Shown here: positions 32,398-41,254 of the stretch, in pieces | Layout of the letters: each line of letters starts with the position of its first letter | Numbering within the stretch: the stretch's first letter is position 1 | Origin: CAUZWH01 sp965247665 | GTDB lineage: Bacteria > Pseudomonadota > Alphaproteobacteria > SHVV01 | Direction: 5' to 3' | Assembly (NCBI GenBank): GCA_965247665.1 | Contig: CBDFHH010000005.1 | Coordinates: 1,488,001 to 1,552,000, forward strand | Length of the DNA: 64,000 bases | Program-made: the position numbers and the translations under genes | The notes under the pieces: generated by a model | Seen by the model: the letters and a program-made list of their open reading frames with translations, nothing else | Told to the model about the DNA's origin: nothing | The model's database searches: none

Positions 32398-33366
32398 TCA
32401 GTACAGGTGGCACGACGCCCAATGCCCTGGGCTCATCTCGCGTAACTCGGGCACTACCTCCGAGCATTTGGACATGGCCTGCGGGCAACGGGTGTGGAAG
32501 CGGCAGCCGGCCGGCGGGTCGATCGGCGAGGGCACCTCGCCGGGCACTATCACCCCCTCGCGCGAGTCCCGAGGGTGGGCGGGTAGCGCCGCCGACATCA
32601 GGGCCTGCGTGTAGGGATGCAAGGGGTGGGTGCGCAGCTCGTCGACCGCAGCGCGCTCGACGATCTGCCCGAGATACATGACGGCAACCTCGTCGCTGAC
32701 CGTCCACACGGTCGCGAGGTGATGGGCCACCAGCACATAGCTGAGCTGGTGCTCATCCTGCAGGTCCTTGAGTAGATTGATGACTTGCGCCCGGATGGAG
32801 ACGTCGAGCGCCGAGACGGGCTCATCGAGGACGACCAGGCGAGGGTTGAGCGCCAAGGCGCGCGCGACGGCGATGCGTTGGCGCTGACCGCCGCTGAACT
32901 CGTGCGGGAACAATCGCGCATGCTGGGGCTTGAGGCCGACATCCACAAGGAGCTCACCGATGCGCTCGGCTATCTCCCCGCCGTCCATCGCGTCGTTGAC
33001 GATCAGGGGCTCGCCGATGATCGCATCGACCCGCATGCGCGGGTTGAGCGATCCCCACGGATCCTGAAACACCGCCTGCACCGAGGCGCGGTACGCCTTG
33101 AGTTCCTCGCCGGCGAGCTCGCGGAGATCTTGACCCATGAACAGCACGCGGCCGGCCGTCGGCTTCTCGACCGAAAGAATCAGCTTGATGGCGGTACTCT
33201 TGCCGCACCCAGATTCGCCGACCAAGCTGAGGGTCGTTCCCGGCTCGACGGAGAGGGAGATACCGTCCACCGCCTTGACCCAGCCGATCGTGCGTGCCAG
33301 CCGCAGCCCCTTGCTGACGGGGAAATGCTTCTTTACGCCGTCGAGCTCAATGAGGGAGGGTGCCAT
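32398..33366 (-). CDS. ABC transporter ATP-binding protein, OppF/DppF type
   Basis: 322 residues from ATG 33366. It has intact motifs: GESGCGKST, FQDPWGSLNPRMRV, FSGGQRQRIAVARAL, LVVLDEPVSALDVSI, AHHL in place of the usual SHDL H-loop, and CRFHTRCPQAMSKC near the end. It overlaps the upstream chimeric gene by 20 nt. The cognate binding protein and permeases are absent, and the partner ATPase has lost its Walker A, so the transporter is almost certainly dead even though this frame survives. Confidence 0.88.
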   Translation of the reverse strand: MAPSLIELDGVKKHFPVSKGLRLARTIGWVKAVDGISLSVEPGTTLSLVGESGCGKSTAIKLILSVEKPTAGRVLFMGQDLRELAGEELKAYRASVQAVFQDPWGSLNPRMRVDAIIGEPLIVNDAMDGGEIAERIGELLVDVGLKPQHARLFPHEFSGGQRQRIAVARALALNPRLVVLDEPVSALDVSIRAQVINLLKDLQDEHQLSYVLVAHHLATVWTVSDEVAVMYLGQIVERAAVDELRTHPLHPYTQALMSAALPAHPRDSREGVIVPGEVPSPIDPPAGCRFHTRCPQAMSKCSEVVPELREMSPGHWASCHLY

Positions 33367-34531
33367 CGGCGACTCGCCAGCAGCGGGCCATGGGGTCGTC
33401 GGCCACGGCGACCTCAGGTGGTTCTTCGTCGTAGCATTTTTGGTCGGCATGGGCGCAGCGGGGCGCGAACGGGCAGGCCGGCAGTTGCTCGTGCAGCGAG
33501 GGCGGCTGGCCCTCGATCGAAGGAAGCCGCGCCTGCGGGTGATCGGGGTTGGGCACCGAGGCGAGCAGCGCGCGCGTGTACGGGTGACGCGGATCGTCGA
33601 ACAACCCCATCACGGGCACCAGTTCGACGATGCGGCCCGCATACATGACGGCGACGCGGTGGCACATCTTGGCGACGATCCCGAGGTCGTGGGTAATGAA
33701 CAGGATCGAGATCCCGTGCTCCTTCTGGATCTCCTGCAACAGGGCCAGGTACTGCGCTTGGATCGTCACGTCGAGCGAGGTTGTCGGCTCGTCGGCGATC
33801 AGCAGATCGGGCTCGCACGAGAGGGCGATCGCGCCGACGACGCGTTGGCGCATACCGCCGCTCATCTGGTGGGGGTAGTTGCGCACCCGCATCTCGGGCG
33901 CCGGGATCTTAAGCAGGCGCAGCGCCTCCACGACCTTGGCCAGAACGGCGCTGCCCCGGAGGTTCTGGTGGAGGCGGATCGGCTCCGCCACCTGGTCGCC
34001 GATCGACAAAACGGGGTTGAGCGACGTCATCGGATCCTGCAGGATCATGGAGATGCGCCGGCCTCTGAAGGTGCGCATCTCCGCGTCGCTCTTGTCGACG
34101 AGATCCTCGCCATCGAACAGCACGCGCCCGCCAACGATCTCGTCCTGGGCCAACGTGCTCGACCCGCTGCTGACGAGGATCAGTTTCTCCACCCGCCGCG
34201 GCGCCTCGAGATGGGTGAGGATCGCCATCATCGCGCCGAGCGAGCTGCCCGCCATGGCGAAGCGGTCGAACCCGAGCCGATCGGCGAGGCCGAACAGATG
34301 CTTCACGACGTGGGGGTGCGGCGGCCCGCCGGTCCAGTCGCCGGTGCCGGTGAACCCGATCCCGAGGCAGTCCGGCGCGACGACGTGGAAATCTTCTGCC
34401 AGCGCGTCGATGTTGCGCAACCAGCATTCGCCGGACACGCCGCCGCCATGAACCAGCATCAGCGGATAGCCCGAACCCTCGAAATGGTACCGGGTCGGGA
34501 TTCCGTCCACGTCCGTGAATTTTACGCGCAT
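33347..34531 (-). CDS. Chimeric alpha/beta-hydrolase N-terminus fused to OppD-type ATPase lacking Walker A
   Basis: A single 394-residue frame. Residues 1-130 are an alpha/beta hydrolase start: PLMLVHGGGVSGECW (oxyanion), VVAPDCLGIGFT and the nucleophile elbow AGSSLGA (Ser97). From about residue 131 it is the downstream part of a DppD/OppD ATPase: GGRVLFDGEDL, Q-loop MILQDPMTSLNP, MSGGMRQRVVGAIAL, LIADEPTTSLDV, FITHDLG and CPFAPRCAHADQKC. The Walker A segment and the hydrolase Asp/His triad members are absent. The join at about 34140 stays in frame. It is probably a deletion fusion, non-functional as either parent. Confidence 0.8.
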   Translation of the reverse strand: MRVKFTDVDGIPTRYHFEGSGYPLMLVHGGGVSGECWLRNIDALAEDFHVVAPDCLGIGFTGTGDWTGGPPHPHVVKHLFGLADRLGFDRFAMAGSSLGAMMAILTHLEAPRRVEKLILVSSGSSTLAQDEIVGGRVLFDGEDLVDKSDAEMRTFRGRRISMILQDPMTSLNPVLSIGDQVAEPIRLHQNLRGSAVLAKVVEALRLLKIPAPEMRVRNYPHQMSGGMRQRVVGAIALSCEPDLLIADEPTTSLDVTIQAQYLALLQEIQKEHGISILFITHDLGIVAKMCHRVAVMYAGRIVELVPVMGLFDDPRHPYTRALLASVPNPDHPQARLPSIEGQPPSLHEQLPACPFAPRCAHADQKCYDEEPPEVAVADDPMARCWRVADGTLPH

Positions 34532-34648
34532 GGGGCGACGCTCCGAGGTTGGTACTCAACTCCTCCTGAGTCTGGAGAATCCATTTCCCGGAGTCACGGA
34601 GATCCTTGACAGGAGGGATGCCCTGTTCGGCCGCCCACCGGTGAAAGC

Positions 34649-34728
34649 GCGCTGCCCCATGTCACGGCGCAGCAATCCCTCCGACAACGCCATGATGGAG
34701 AACTTCATGAAGACGCTGAAGGTCGAGG
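34649..34728 (+). pseudogene. IS3-family OrfB fragment
   Basis: A short in-frame stretch MSRRSNPSDNAMMENFMKTLKVE matches the region around the catalytic glutamate of IS2/IS600-like OrfB proteins (SRxGNxxDNAxxESFFKTLKxE). Sequence on both sides is unrelated. It is an isolated remnant of about 26 codons. Confidence 0.6.
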
Positions 34729-34974
34729 GCGGGGGGGGGTTCTATCCCATCGCCGAACTCCGGGCGGCGCCCCGCACGGAGAAGAGGGATGGAATGGAGG
34801 GGACAATCGGGATCGGGGGCCCGGCGGCCGGGGTGGACCTGGCCAGGGACGGCTGGAGGTTCAGGCGATCCTGGGGTCGGGGATCAGGTCAGCGAGACGG
34901 GCTGGACGCAGCGCGGATCGTCGTTGGTAGGCCTGTTGACCAGCGTGCTCACCGGATGGGATGTCATTGCGTCC

Positions 34975-35558
34975 GCGGGATACTGGTGGAACCGCTTCGG
35001 TCCGCTGTTTGCCGACGAGATCAGGCGGCGGCGGGTCAACCGGCGCAACCGGTCGAACGGGCGCCGGCATCTTGATGAGGTGTTTGTCGGCATCAACGGC
35101 GAGACACATTACCTATGGCGCGACCTATGGCGCGCGGTCACCTATGGCGGGCGGTCGATCATAAAGGGGAGGGCTCGAGGTGTTTGCCACGAAACGGCGG
35201 GATCCCAGGGCTACGCTTAAGTTTCTGAAGCGTGCGATGAAACGTTATGGCCGGCCACACTCCATCGTCACGGACAGGCTTCGGTCATACCGGGCGGCGT
35301 TGAAAGTGATCGGCAACGGGGTTCGCCAAGAGACCAAACGATGGCTCAACAATCGAGGCGAGAACTCGCACCAGCCGTTCAGACGACGGGAAGGGGCAAT
35401 GGCCGGATTTAGGGATGTTGAAGACTCTGCAGAAATTCGTCGCCGCCCATGCCTCCATCCACAACCACTTCAACCACGAACGCCATCTCAACCGCCGCGA
35501 CATTTGCAAACAAGCCCGAACCGCCGCCCTGGCCGAGTGGTGTCAACTCGTAGCCTGA
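34975..35558 (+). pseudogene. IS6-family transposase remnant
   Basis: Fragments in three frames: WWNRFGPLFADEIRRRR and GRRHLDEVFVGINGETHYLWR, then FATKRRDPRATLKFLKRAMKRYGRP with IVTDRLRSYRAALK and NRGENSHQPFRRREGAM. After a further shift come LKTLQKFVAAHASIHNHFNHERHL and AALAEWCQL, ending at TGA 35556. The DDE positions (LDEVFV, TDRLRSY, NRGENSHQP) are recognisable. At least two frameshifts and a small duplication (TATGGCGCG repeated near 35112) inactivate it. Confidence 0.75.
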
Positions 35559-35826
35559 GGGCGCTCAATTGTAGGTTCTATTAAGTCCTGTCCAGCGTTT
35601 TCCGCAATACGGTTCACGGCCCGGTCCGGGCTTCACGAATCGAGGCTCGACTCAGCTACCGCAGGAGTTGGATGACCCGCCATGCGTTGCGCGGTCGATT
35701 TTCCTTTTGAGTGCACCGCCGAATTTTGCAAACTACACCGTCCGGGCACCGCGAACTGTCGGCCGCAAGCGAATCGGTGCACCTGACATCCAAGATGCTC
35801 ACGGTACCGGCCGGGGACGACTGAAC

Positions 35827-36291
35827 ATGATGCAACCGATCTCACACCGCACGATGCCGCTGGCGGCGGCGTTGTGCTTGATGGCCGCCGCATGTGGGGA
35901 CAGTCCGGAGGACCGGCTGGCCTCGTGCCGGGCGGCCGGAATTGCCGATCCCGCGGCGCTCGAGCGATGCAGGCAATCCGACGCGGAAAGGGATACGGTC
36001 ATCGCCGCATTCAATGCGGCCAAGGAGGAAGTAGAAAGGAAGAAAGCGGCGGAAGAAGCGTTAAAACGGGAGGAGGAGTTAAGGAGAAAAGCGCAAGAGG
36101 ATATGGCGCGGCGCAAGGAAGAATGCAATCGGTTGATCCGCGAGTTTCCCTCAGTGACGCCGGTAAGCGAAGAGGCGGGCGCCAAGGCTACGGAGCAATT
36201 CGAGCTGGCGGAGATGGAACGCGACGAAGGGTATTTCGGGAAGTGTATCGATTACGCCCTCTACGCCATTAACTTGGCCAAGGGCCAGTGA
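35827..36291 (+). CDS. Small lipoprotein with coiled-coil segment
   Basis: 154 residues from ATG 35827. The signal peptide ends in a lipobox LCLMAAAC-G, so a mature lipoprotein of about 134 residues is expected. The middle is a charged coiled coil (EEVERKKAAEEALKREEELR). The C-terminal part (EFPSVTPVSEEAGAKATEQFELAEM, KCIDYALYAINLAKG) resembles a small TPR-like helical hairpin. No named family is recognised. It lies inside the putative island between an IS6 remnant and an oxidoreductase fragment, with a free-standing promoter region upstream. Confidence 0.7.
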   Translation: MMQPISHRTMPLAAALCLMAAACGDSPEDRLASCRAAGIADPAALERCRQSDAERDTVIAAFNAAKEEVERKKAAEEALKREEELRRKAQEDMARRKEECNRLIREFPSVTPVSEEAGAKATEQFELAEMERDEGYFGKCIDYALYAINLAKGQ

Positions 36292-36370
36292 TCACCCGAG
36301 TTCCCCGGCCTTCTCGGATTGCGCTGAACCGGGTTGGGATGCGCATCGCCCGACGGGCGCCGCCGTTTCC

Positions 36371-36610
36371 CTATACCGCTTCGTTCGACTGGATAGTGCG
36401 GGCCCGATAGTCGAGCCACCAGCCGTATTGGTCGGGCCAGGAAGCGAAGTCGGTGTCCGCCTCCAGTTCGATAGCGGCGTGCACGGGCCAATTCGGGTTG
36501 TAGAGCGCCTCGCGGCCAATCGCCACCAGATCGCATTGTCCGTCCCGCAGAACTCTCTCTGCCTGTCTTGCCCGCGTAATCAAGCCCGCACCGAGGCTGT
36601 TCCAGACGAT
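36371..36610 (-). pseudogene. 3' fragment of NADH:flavin oxidoreductase (old yellow enzyme family)
   Basis: The minus strand reads GLITRARQAERVLRDGQ, CDLVAIGREALYNPNWPVHAAIEL and DFASWPDQYGWWLDYRA before the stop at 36371. This is the C-terminal end of YqjM/OYE-like enzymes (phosphate-binding VAIGRE and the final barrel helix). The remaining roughly 300 residues are missing. Confidence 0.75.
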
Positions 36611-36691
36611 GTGCGGGGCAGCCTGCTTCGTTCCTATCCGGACACGCCGGCAGACGCGGATTGAGCAATGTTCTCAACACGGGAGTGAGAA

Positions 36692-37288
36692 ATGACGGAT
36701 GCATACGGATTGAGTGAATTTGCCGACGAGGTGCGGGCCAGCATCGCCAATCAGCAATCGCCGGCGGCGGCGTTGGCGGCGCTGTCGCCCGGGTTCGGGC
36801 ATCTGCTCGCCAACCCGACCTTCCTGCGTGAAAGAATCGAGGAAGTCGGAGCCCATAGCGACGAAGTCTGTTTGCACGCGGAGCCGGACCAGGGCTTCGT
36901 CGTGCTCGCGAGAGGGATCTCGCAGAAGCAAACCAACCAGGGAAAATCGCATGCCGTGGTGCCGCACGATCATGGTCCCTTGTGGGCGCTCTATGGGATT
37001 TACGAGGGCAGCTCCAATCTGCAGCGTTGGGAGCCCGATAGATCGGAACAATCCGGTCCTTTCCCGGGTCTGAGATTGGTATCCGAGCATCCCGCGAGCG
37101 CCGGTGGGATGGATGCCATCGAACCCCACAACATGCACCTGCCGGCACACACGCCGGGCGCCGGAACGATTATCATCGTGGTCTATAACAAACCGCTCGA
37201 GTCGGTGATGCGCCGGGGCTATGTCGCGGCGGCGCAAACCGTGGTTGATTTTCAAGGGGTTTTTCCGCCGCTTGAAGTGCCCGCCTAG
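36692..37288 (+). CDS. Cupin-fold protein related to cysteine-dioxygenase-like enzymes
   Basis: 198 residues with a helical N-terminus and a cupin barrel. The metal site is suggested by HAVVPHDHGPLWALYGIYEGSSN (HxH plus a following acidic residue) and a later MDAIEPHNMHLPAH. This layout resembles metal-dependent beta-helix enzymes of the cysteine dioxygenase superfamily. The substrate is unknown. ATG 36692 follows GGGAGTGAG. It appears intact, unlike its neighbours. Confidence 0.75.
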   Translation: MTDAYGLSEFADEVRASIANQQSPAAALAALSPGFGHLLANPTFLRERIEEVGAHSDEVCLHAEPDQGFVVLARGISQKQTNQGKSHAVVPHDHGPLWALYGIYEGSSNLQRWEPDRSEQSGPFPGLRLVSEHPASAGGMDAIEPHNMHLPAHTPGAGTIIIVVYNKPLESVMRRGYVAAAQTVVDFQGVFPPLEVPA

Positions 37289-37291
37289 TCC

Positions 37292-37459
37292 GTGTCGTTC
37301 CGACCTTTCGGCGACGTGACCGGCTCAACCGCCGAGTTCGAGATGGAGCTCGGGGGCACCGTTGTTATTGAGGGGCCGCCGGTCGGCGGAACGTTCTCAC
37401 GCGGCATCATGCCCGATACCGTGATAGGGGACACCAATTCCTGCCCTGGCACCGAATAG
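37292..37459 (+). CDS. Small unassigned ORF
   Basis: A 55-codon frame from GTG 37292 begins 3 bp after the cupin stop. It encodes a hydrophilic beta-rich peptide (FRPFGDVTGSTAEFEMELGG, GTFSRGIMPDTVIG). It may be a fragment of a larger protein or a tiny partner of the cupin gene. I recognise no family, and a chance frame is possible. Confidence 0.25.
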   Translation: MSFRPFGDVTGSTAEFEMELGGTVVIEGPPVGGTFSRGIMPDTVIGDTNSCPGTE

Positions 37460-37615
37460 GCTGCGACGGTATATTAAGTTTCGACGCACTTAGAATGACG
37501 ATGTCTCCCACACCTGTGGGTGGGGACCGCGGACTGCTTGGCGAAACTTGACGGGCGACCACAAGCGGAGCCCGCGCCGGGTTGCCAAGTCTGGGTGTCC
37601 CCATGGGAGGAATGC

Positions 37616-38401
37616 TTGGGATCCATTCGAATAGATGGCGTCCATAAGGTTTTTGGCGGTGAGGCCGATTCGCGCGTCGTCGCCCTGAACGATCTCACGT
37701 TCGACATCGAACGGGGCGAGTTCTTCTGCATCATCGGCCCATCCGGATGCGGCAAGACCACACTGCTCCACATCATCGGTGGCTTCACCAAGCCGACCGC
37801 GGGCGAGGCGCTGTACGGGGATCAGGTTATCAAAAAGGCAGGCCCCGACCGCACCGTCATATTTCAGGAGTACGGTTTGTTCCCCTGGCAGACGGTGGGG
37901 CAGAACATCGAGTTCGGGCTGAAGGCCAAAGGATTGCCGGCGGAGGAGCGCCGAGCACTCGTTCGGAAATACATCGACCTGGTTCGCCTGGATGGTTTCG
38001 AAAACAAATTTCCGAGTCAGATTTCGGGCGGCATGAAGCAACGGGTGGGGGTGGCCCGGGCGTTGGCGCCCGATCCGGACGTCGTGCTCATGGACGAGCC
38101 GTTTGGCGCGCTCGACTCGCTGACCCGGGACCTGATGCAGGAGGAGATCCTTCGGATCTGGGGTGAGACCGAGCACAAGACCTTTATCCTCATCACCCAC
38201 AACATAGACGAAGCGATCTTTCTCGGCGATCGGGTGCTCGTGATGACTGCCCGTCCAGGCCGGGTCAAGGAGATCGTCAAGATCGATCTGCCGCGTCCGC
38301 GGGACCCGGAAATGCGCAATACCGACAAGCTTTTCCTCGAATACCGAGAGCATCTCTCGCATTTGCTGCGCGTAGAAGCGCAAACCGCAATTCGGGAATG
38401 A
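37616..38401 (+). CDS. Taurine/nitrate/sulfonate-type ABC transporter ATP-binding protein
   Basis: About 261 residues of the SsuB/TauB/NrtD group. Motifs: Walker A GPSGCGKTT, Q-loop VIFQEYGLFPWQTV, signature ISGGMKQRVGVARAL, Walker B VVLMDEPFGALDS and H-loop THNIDEA. The start is uncertain: TTG 37616 has GGGAGGA at 37605-37611, while GTG 37595 is an in-frame alternative. The first gene of an ATPase-permease-binding protein operon, and one of the few intact cargo modules of the element. Confidence 0.92.
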   Translation: MGSIRIDGVHKVFGGEADSRVVALNDLTFDIERGEFFCIIGPSGCGKTTLLHIIGGFTKPTAGEALYGDQVIKKAGPDRTVIFQEYGLFPWQTVGQNIEFGLKAKGLPAEERRALVRKYIDLVRLDGFENKFPSQISGGMKQRVGVARALAPDPDVVLMDEPFGALDSLTRDLMQEEILRIWGETEHKTFILITHNIDEAIFLGDRVLVMTARPGRVKEIVKIDLPRPRDPEMRNTDKLFLEYREHLSHLLRVEAQTAIRE

Positions 38402-38407
38402 CCACAC

Positions 38408-39265
38408 ATGACGACCAAAGGTGAGACTCTTCCGCAGCGCGATGAACGCGCCGAAAAGGCCTCCGCGCCCGAGTCCGCCAGTGCAGAGGAGAGAAACCTC
38501 ATTCTCGTGTGGATACTGGCGACCCTCAAAGGCGTGCAGAAGTTTGCCCTGGCCTTTGGCCTCGTCCTTCTCTGGGAGGCCGCCTCCCGGGTCGGGCTCA
38601 TCAACATCAACCTGTTCCCGGCCCCTTCCAGCGTCCTTGCCGCGATCGTTCATCTGGCTCAGCTCGGGGTGCTTTGGTCGGACATTCAGGCCAGCGTCAT
38701 CCGCGTGACGATGGGTTTCCTCATCGCCTCCGCGATCTCCATGACCATCGCCGTGGTCCTCGCGAGGTCCGATCGCCTGGTGGTGTACTTCATGCCGATC
38801 GTGGAGCTGCTGCGCCCGATCTCGGTCATCGCCTGGATCCCCCTTGCCATTCTCTGGTTCGGTCTCGGGGACAAACCGGCATGGTTCATCATATTTCTTG
38901 GAGCCTTCTTTCCGATCTTCACCAACACCTACGTGGGCATGCGGTCGGTCGAGGCCATCCACCTCCAGGCAGCCGAATGCCTGGGTGCGGGGCGCTGGCT
39001 GTTTGTCAGGGAAGTCCTCATTCCGTCGGCGCTGCCGTTCATCCTTACCGGTATGCGCATCGGCCTCGGCGTCGGCTGGATGTGTGTCATCGCCGCGGAG
39101 ATGATCGCGGCGCAGTCGGGACTCGGCTACATGATCCAGCTGGCTCGAGTCCTGATCGAGACGGAGCGGGTGATCGGTGGTATGGTGGTCATCGGCGTCG
39201 TCGGATTCACCATGAACTATCTGATGCTTCGACTGGAGCACAAGCTCACGCCGTGGCGGGCGTGA
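38408..39265 (+). CDS. Taurine/nitrate-type ABC transporter permease
   Basis: 285 residues with six membrane segments (first FALAFGLVLLWEAASRVGL). It has the typical SsuC/TauC EAA loop, EAIHLQAAECLGAGRWLFVREVLIPSALPFILTGMR. The N-terminal 40 residues are hydrophilic. It starts 6 bp after the ATPase stop. Permeases of this type work as homodimers, so a single gene is expected. Confidence 0.93.
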   Translation: MTTKGETLPQRDERAEKASAPESASAEERNLILVWILATLKGVQKFALAFGLVLLWEAASRVGLININLFPAPSSVLAAIVHLAQLGVLWSDIQASVIRVTMGFLIASAISMTIAVVLARSDRLVVYFMPIVELLRPISVIAWIPLAILWFGLGDKPAWFIIFLGAFFPIFTNTYVGMRSVEAIHLQAAECLGAGRWLFVREVLIPSALPFILTGMRIGLGVGWMCVIAAEMIAAQSGLGYMIQLARVLIETERVIGGMVVIGVVGFTMNYLMLRLEHKLTPWRA

Positions 39266-39321
39266 GCACGACAGAGCACCTGCATGGGCAGGAGCAACGA
39301 AGTGGACAAGGGAGAAGACAG

Positions 39322-40371
39322 ATGATCACGAGATGGTTGAACAAGGTGGCGGGGGCCGTGTTGTTCGGGCTCGCGATGTTTGCTCTCAACGGCCCGGCTG
39401 TGGCCGAAAACATCAAAATGACGATCGGCTATCAGACGTTGTGGGCGACCGTGGGCGAACTTTTCGAAACCCTGCGTCACACGAACATACTGGAACTTAA
39501 CGGTATCGAGGCCGAATTCGCGCCATTCACCTACGGCGGGCCGCTCGGCGAGGGCTACGTCGCCGGAGAGGTCGATACGGTTATCGGCTCCGACTCGTCC
39601 TCGATGCGCCCAATAGCGCGGAAACCGGGCAAGGTGATTCACCGTACCCACGATTGGCGTTGGGGCGTGGTCGCCCTCCCGAAGCACGACGGCAAGTCCC
39701 TTGGCGATCTTCGAGGACTCAAGCTCGGAGGGCCATTTGGAACGACGGTTTTCCCGCGCACGGTCCGCAAGCTGGTTCAGGCCGGCATCAAGGAGCCGTT
39801 CAAGGAGATAACCATCATCAACCTGGACGTAGCGGAACAGGTCCCTTCGCTTCAGAGTGCGGCGGTCGATGCGATCGTCACCTGGGATCCCGTCATGGAA
39901 AAGCTCCGTCGATCGAAGATCGGCGTACCGATCTACCTGTCCAAGCCGGGCGAGGGCCAAGGCTGGCAGGGTATCTCCCAGGAATTCATCGACAAGTACG
40001 GTGCAGACGGCGTGGTGCGTTTTCTGAAGTCCTGGATCATGTCGTACTGGTGGGTCTCCAACAACAAGGCGGAAGCCATGGCATGGTTTGCCGAGACTTC
40101 CCGTTTGCCGGCCGACCTGCTCGACGTTTCCATGGACAATGACCGCTGGCTCAAGGCCCCGATCGCAGACATCAAGATCATCGATCTGACGATCTCAGAG
40201 CGGGACATCAGGGACGCCCAGGCGGTCATGGACTTCCAGGTCGAGCACAAGCTCATGGACAAGAAGATGGACGTGACGTCGCTTGTCGATATGAGCTACC
40301 TGTTGCGCGCCCAAAAGGAGATCGCGGACGGCAAACATCCGCCATTGTCCGACATCAAGGTCGTGAAATAG
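39322..40371 (+). CDS. ABC transporter substrate-binding protein (NMT1/THI5-like, SsuA/TauA class)
   Basis: 349 residues from ATG 39322, signal peptide ending GPAVA-EN. The mature protein starts IKMTIGYQTLWATVGELFETLR. The ligand-cleft elements GEVDTVIGSDSSS, GGPFGTTVFPRTV and VDAIVTWDPVMEKL fit the family. The third gene of the operon, with a hairpin terminator at 40398-40424. Aliphatic sulfonate, nitrate, cyanate or a pyrimidine are the usual ligands; the sequence does not decide. Confidence 0.9.
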   Translation: MITRWLNKVAGAVLFGLAMFALNGPAVAENIKMTIGYQTLWATVGELFETLRHTNILELNGIEAEFAPFTYGGPLGEGYVAGEVDTVIGSDSSSMRPIARKPGKVIHRTHDWRWGVVALPKHDGKSLGDLRGLKLGGPFGTTVFPRTVRKLVQAGIKEPFKEITIINLDVAEQVPSLQSAAVDAIVTWDPVMEKLRRSKIGVPIYLSKPGEGQGWQGISQEFIDKYGADGVVRFLKSWIMSYWWVSNNKAEAMAWFAETSRLPADLLDVSMDNDRWLKAPIADIKIIDLTISERDIRDAQAVMDFQVEHKLMDKKMDVTSLVDMSYLLRAQKEIADGKHPPLSDIKVVK

Positions 40372-40397
40372 CTACGCTGGACCAAGCCTGCGTGCGG

Positions 40398-40424
40398 GGC
40401 AGGGGCTACAAGTAGGCCCCTGCC
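40398..40424 (+). terminator. Hairpin after the ABC importer operon
   Basis: GGCAGGGGC (40398-40406) and GCCCCTGCC (40416-40424) form a perfect 9-bp stem with a 9-nt loop, 27 bp after the binding-protein stop. No T-run follows, so it may act with Rho or protect the 3' end. Confidence 0.6.
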
Positions 40425-40561
40425 TCCCACCTCATGACTCCCGGCGACGCTTCACGAGATGCGTGAATTCAAGCGCTATCGGGATGAAGAGCGCGAATCC
40501 ACGCCGCCCACGGAGCGGCGAAGGTTCATGTTCGAGAAGCCGAAAAGTCACCTCGAGTCCA

Positions 40562-40939
40562 TCAGAAAGCAATGCGCTTGATTTGATCGACGAGGTCGGA
40601 ATGGCCGTCGTTGGTCAGGACCGCTAGATCGTGCTGACGGGCCAGTGCGGCGACCCAGACGTCATTCGGCGGTATGGGAGTTCCCAGGCGTTTCAATTCC
40701 AGGCGAATATTGGCATATGAATTGGCCGTCGCCGAAGTGATCGTCGCAATATCCGTCTGCGGCAGAAAACGGGCGAGCCACTCCTCGTAGCGGCGGCGAT
40801 GGCGCGACTGGCGGATGCCGAAATAGTACTCACCGAGAACGACGCTGGGAACCACCAGCCGGTCGGCCGAGCGGAGCGGCGCTTCAACCCCAACATTCCC
40901 CTCCGCCCACGCGAACAAGGCGTTGGTGTCCAAGATCAC
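40562..40939 (-). CDS. vapC: PIN-domain toxin, VapC type
   Basis: 125 residues with the PIN ribonuclease signature: ILDTNALFAW (first Asp), VVPSVVLGEYYFGI (Glu), PPNDVWVAALARQH (Asp) and VLTNDGHSD (last Asp). All four acidic positions are present, so the toxin should be active as a site-specific RNase. Its start overlaps the antitoxin stop by 4 nt (ATGA). It is carried next to the integrase, where it would favour retention of the element. Confidence 0.93.
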   Translation of the reverse strand: MILDTNALFAWAEGNVGVEAPLRSADRLVVPSVVLGEYYFGIRQSRHRRRYEEWLARFLPQTDIATITSATANSYANIRLELKRLGTPIPPNDVWVAALARQHDLAVLTNDGHSDLVDQIKRIAF

Positions 40940-41202
40940 GGGAGATCTTCGGGGCAGAACCTCTCGAACTCGTCTTCGATCAAATCGAGGACATGGCGGT
41001 TCTCCTCGGCAATGTCGGATAGCGCGCCGAACCCGGCCATCCAGGGAGGCTCAATGCCGCCGTTACCGGTCTCTACGGCGCAGCGCCGGAGCCGTTCCTC
41101 GAGTGCTTCGGTCAAGAACCGTTTCAAGGTCATGCCGCGGGCAGCGGCAACGGTCTTGGCTTGCCTGAACGTGGCATCGGGGAGATCAATAGTCGTCTTC
41201 AT
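40936..41202 (-). CDS. vapB: Antitoxin, VapB type (ribbon-helix-helix)
   Basis: 88 residues from ATG 41202. It has the N-terminal ribbon-helix-helix strand MKTTIDLPDATFRQAKTVAA, then a helix LKRFLTEALEERLRR and an acidic C-terminus (EENRHVLDLIEDEFERF) that would bind the toxin. It overlaps vapC by 4 nt. Such antitoxins autorepress the operon. The upstream frame to 41349 is the antisense of integrase codons. Confidence 0.88.
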   Translation of the reverse strand: MKTTIDLPDATFRQAKTVAAARGMTLKRFLTEALEERLRRCAVETGNGGIEPPWMAGFGALSDIAEENRHVLDLIEDEFERFCPEDLP

Positions 41203-41254
41203 ATGGGCATATATCGCATCAAGATTCGTTCGTTGCGGCCTGCGGGCACTCCGT

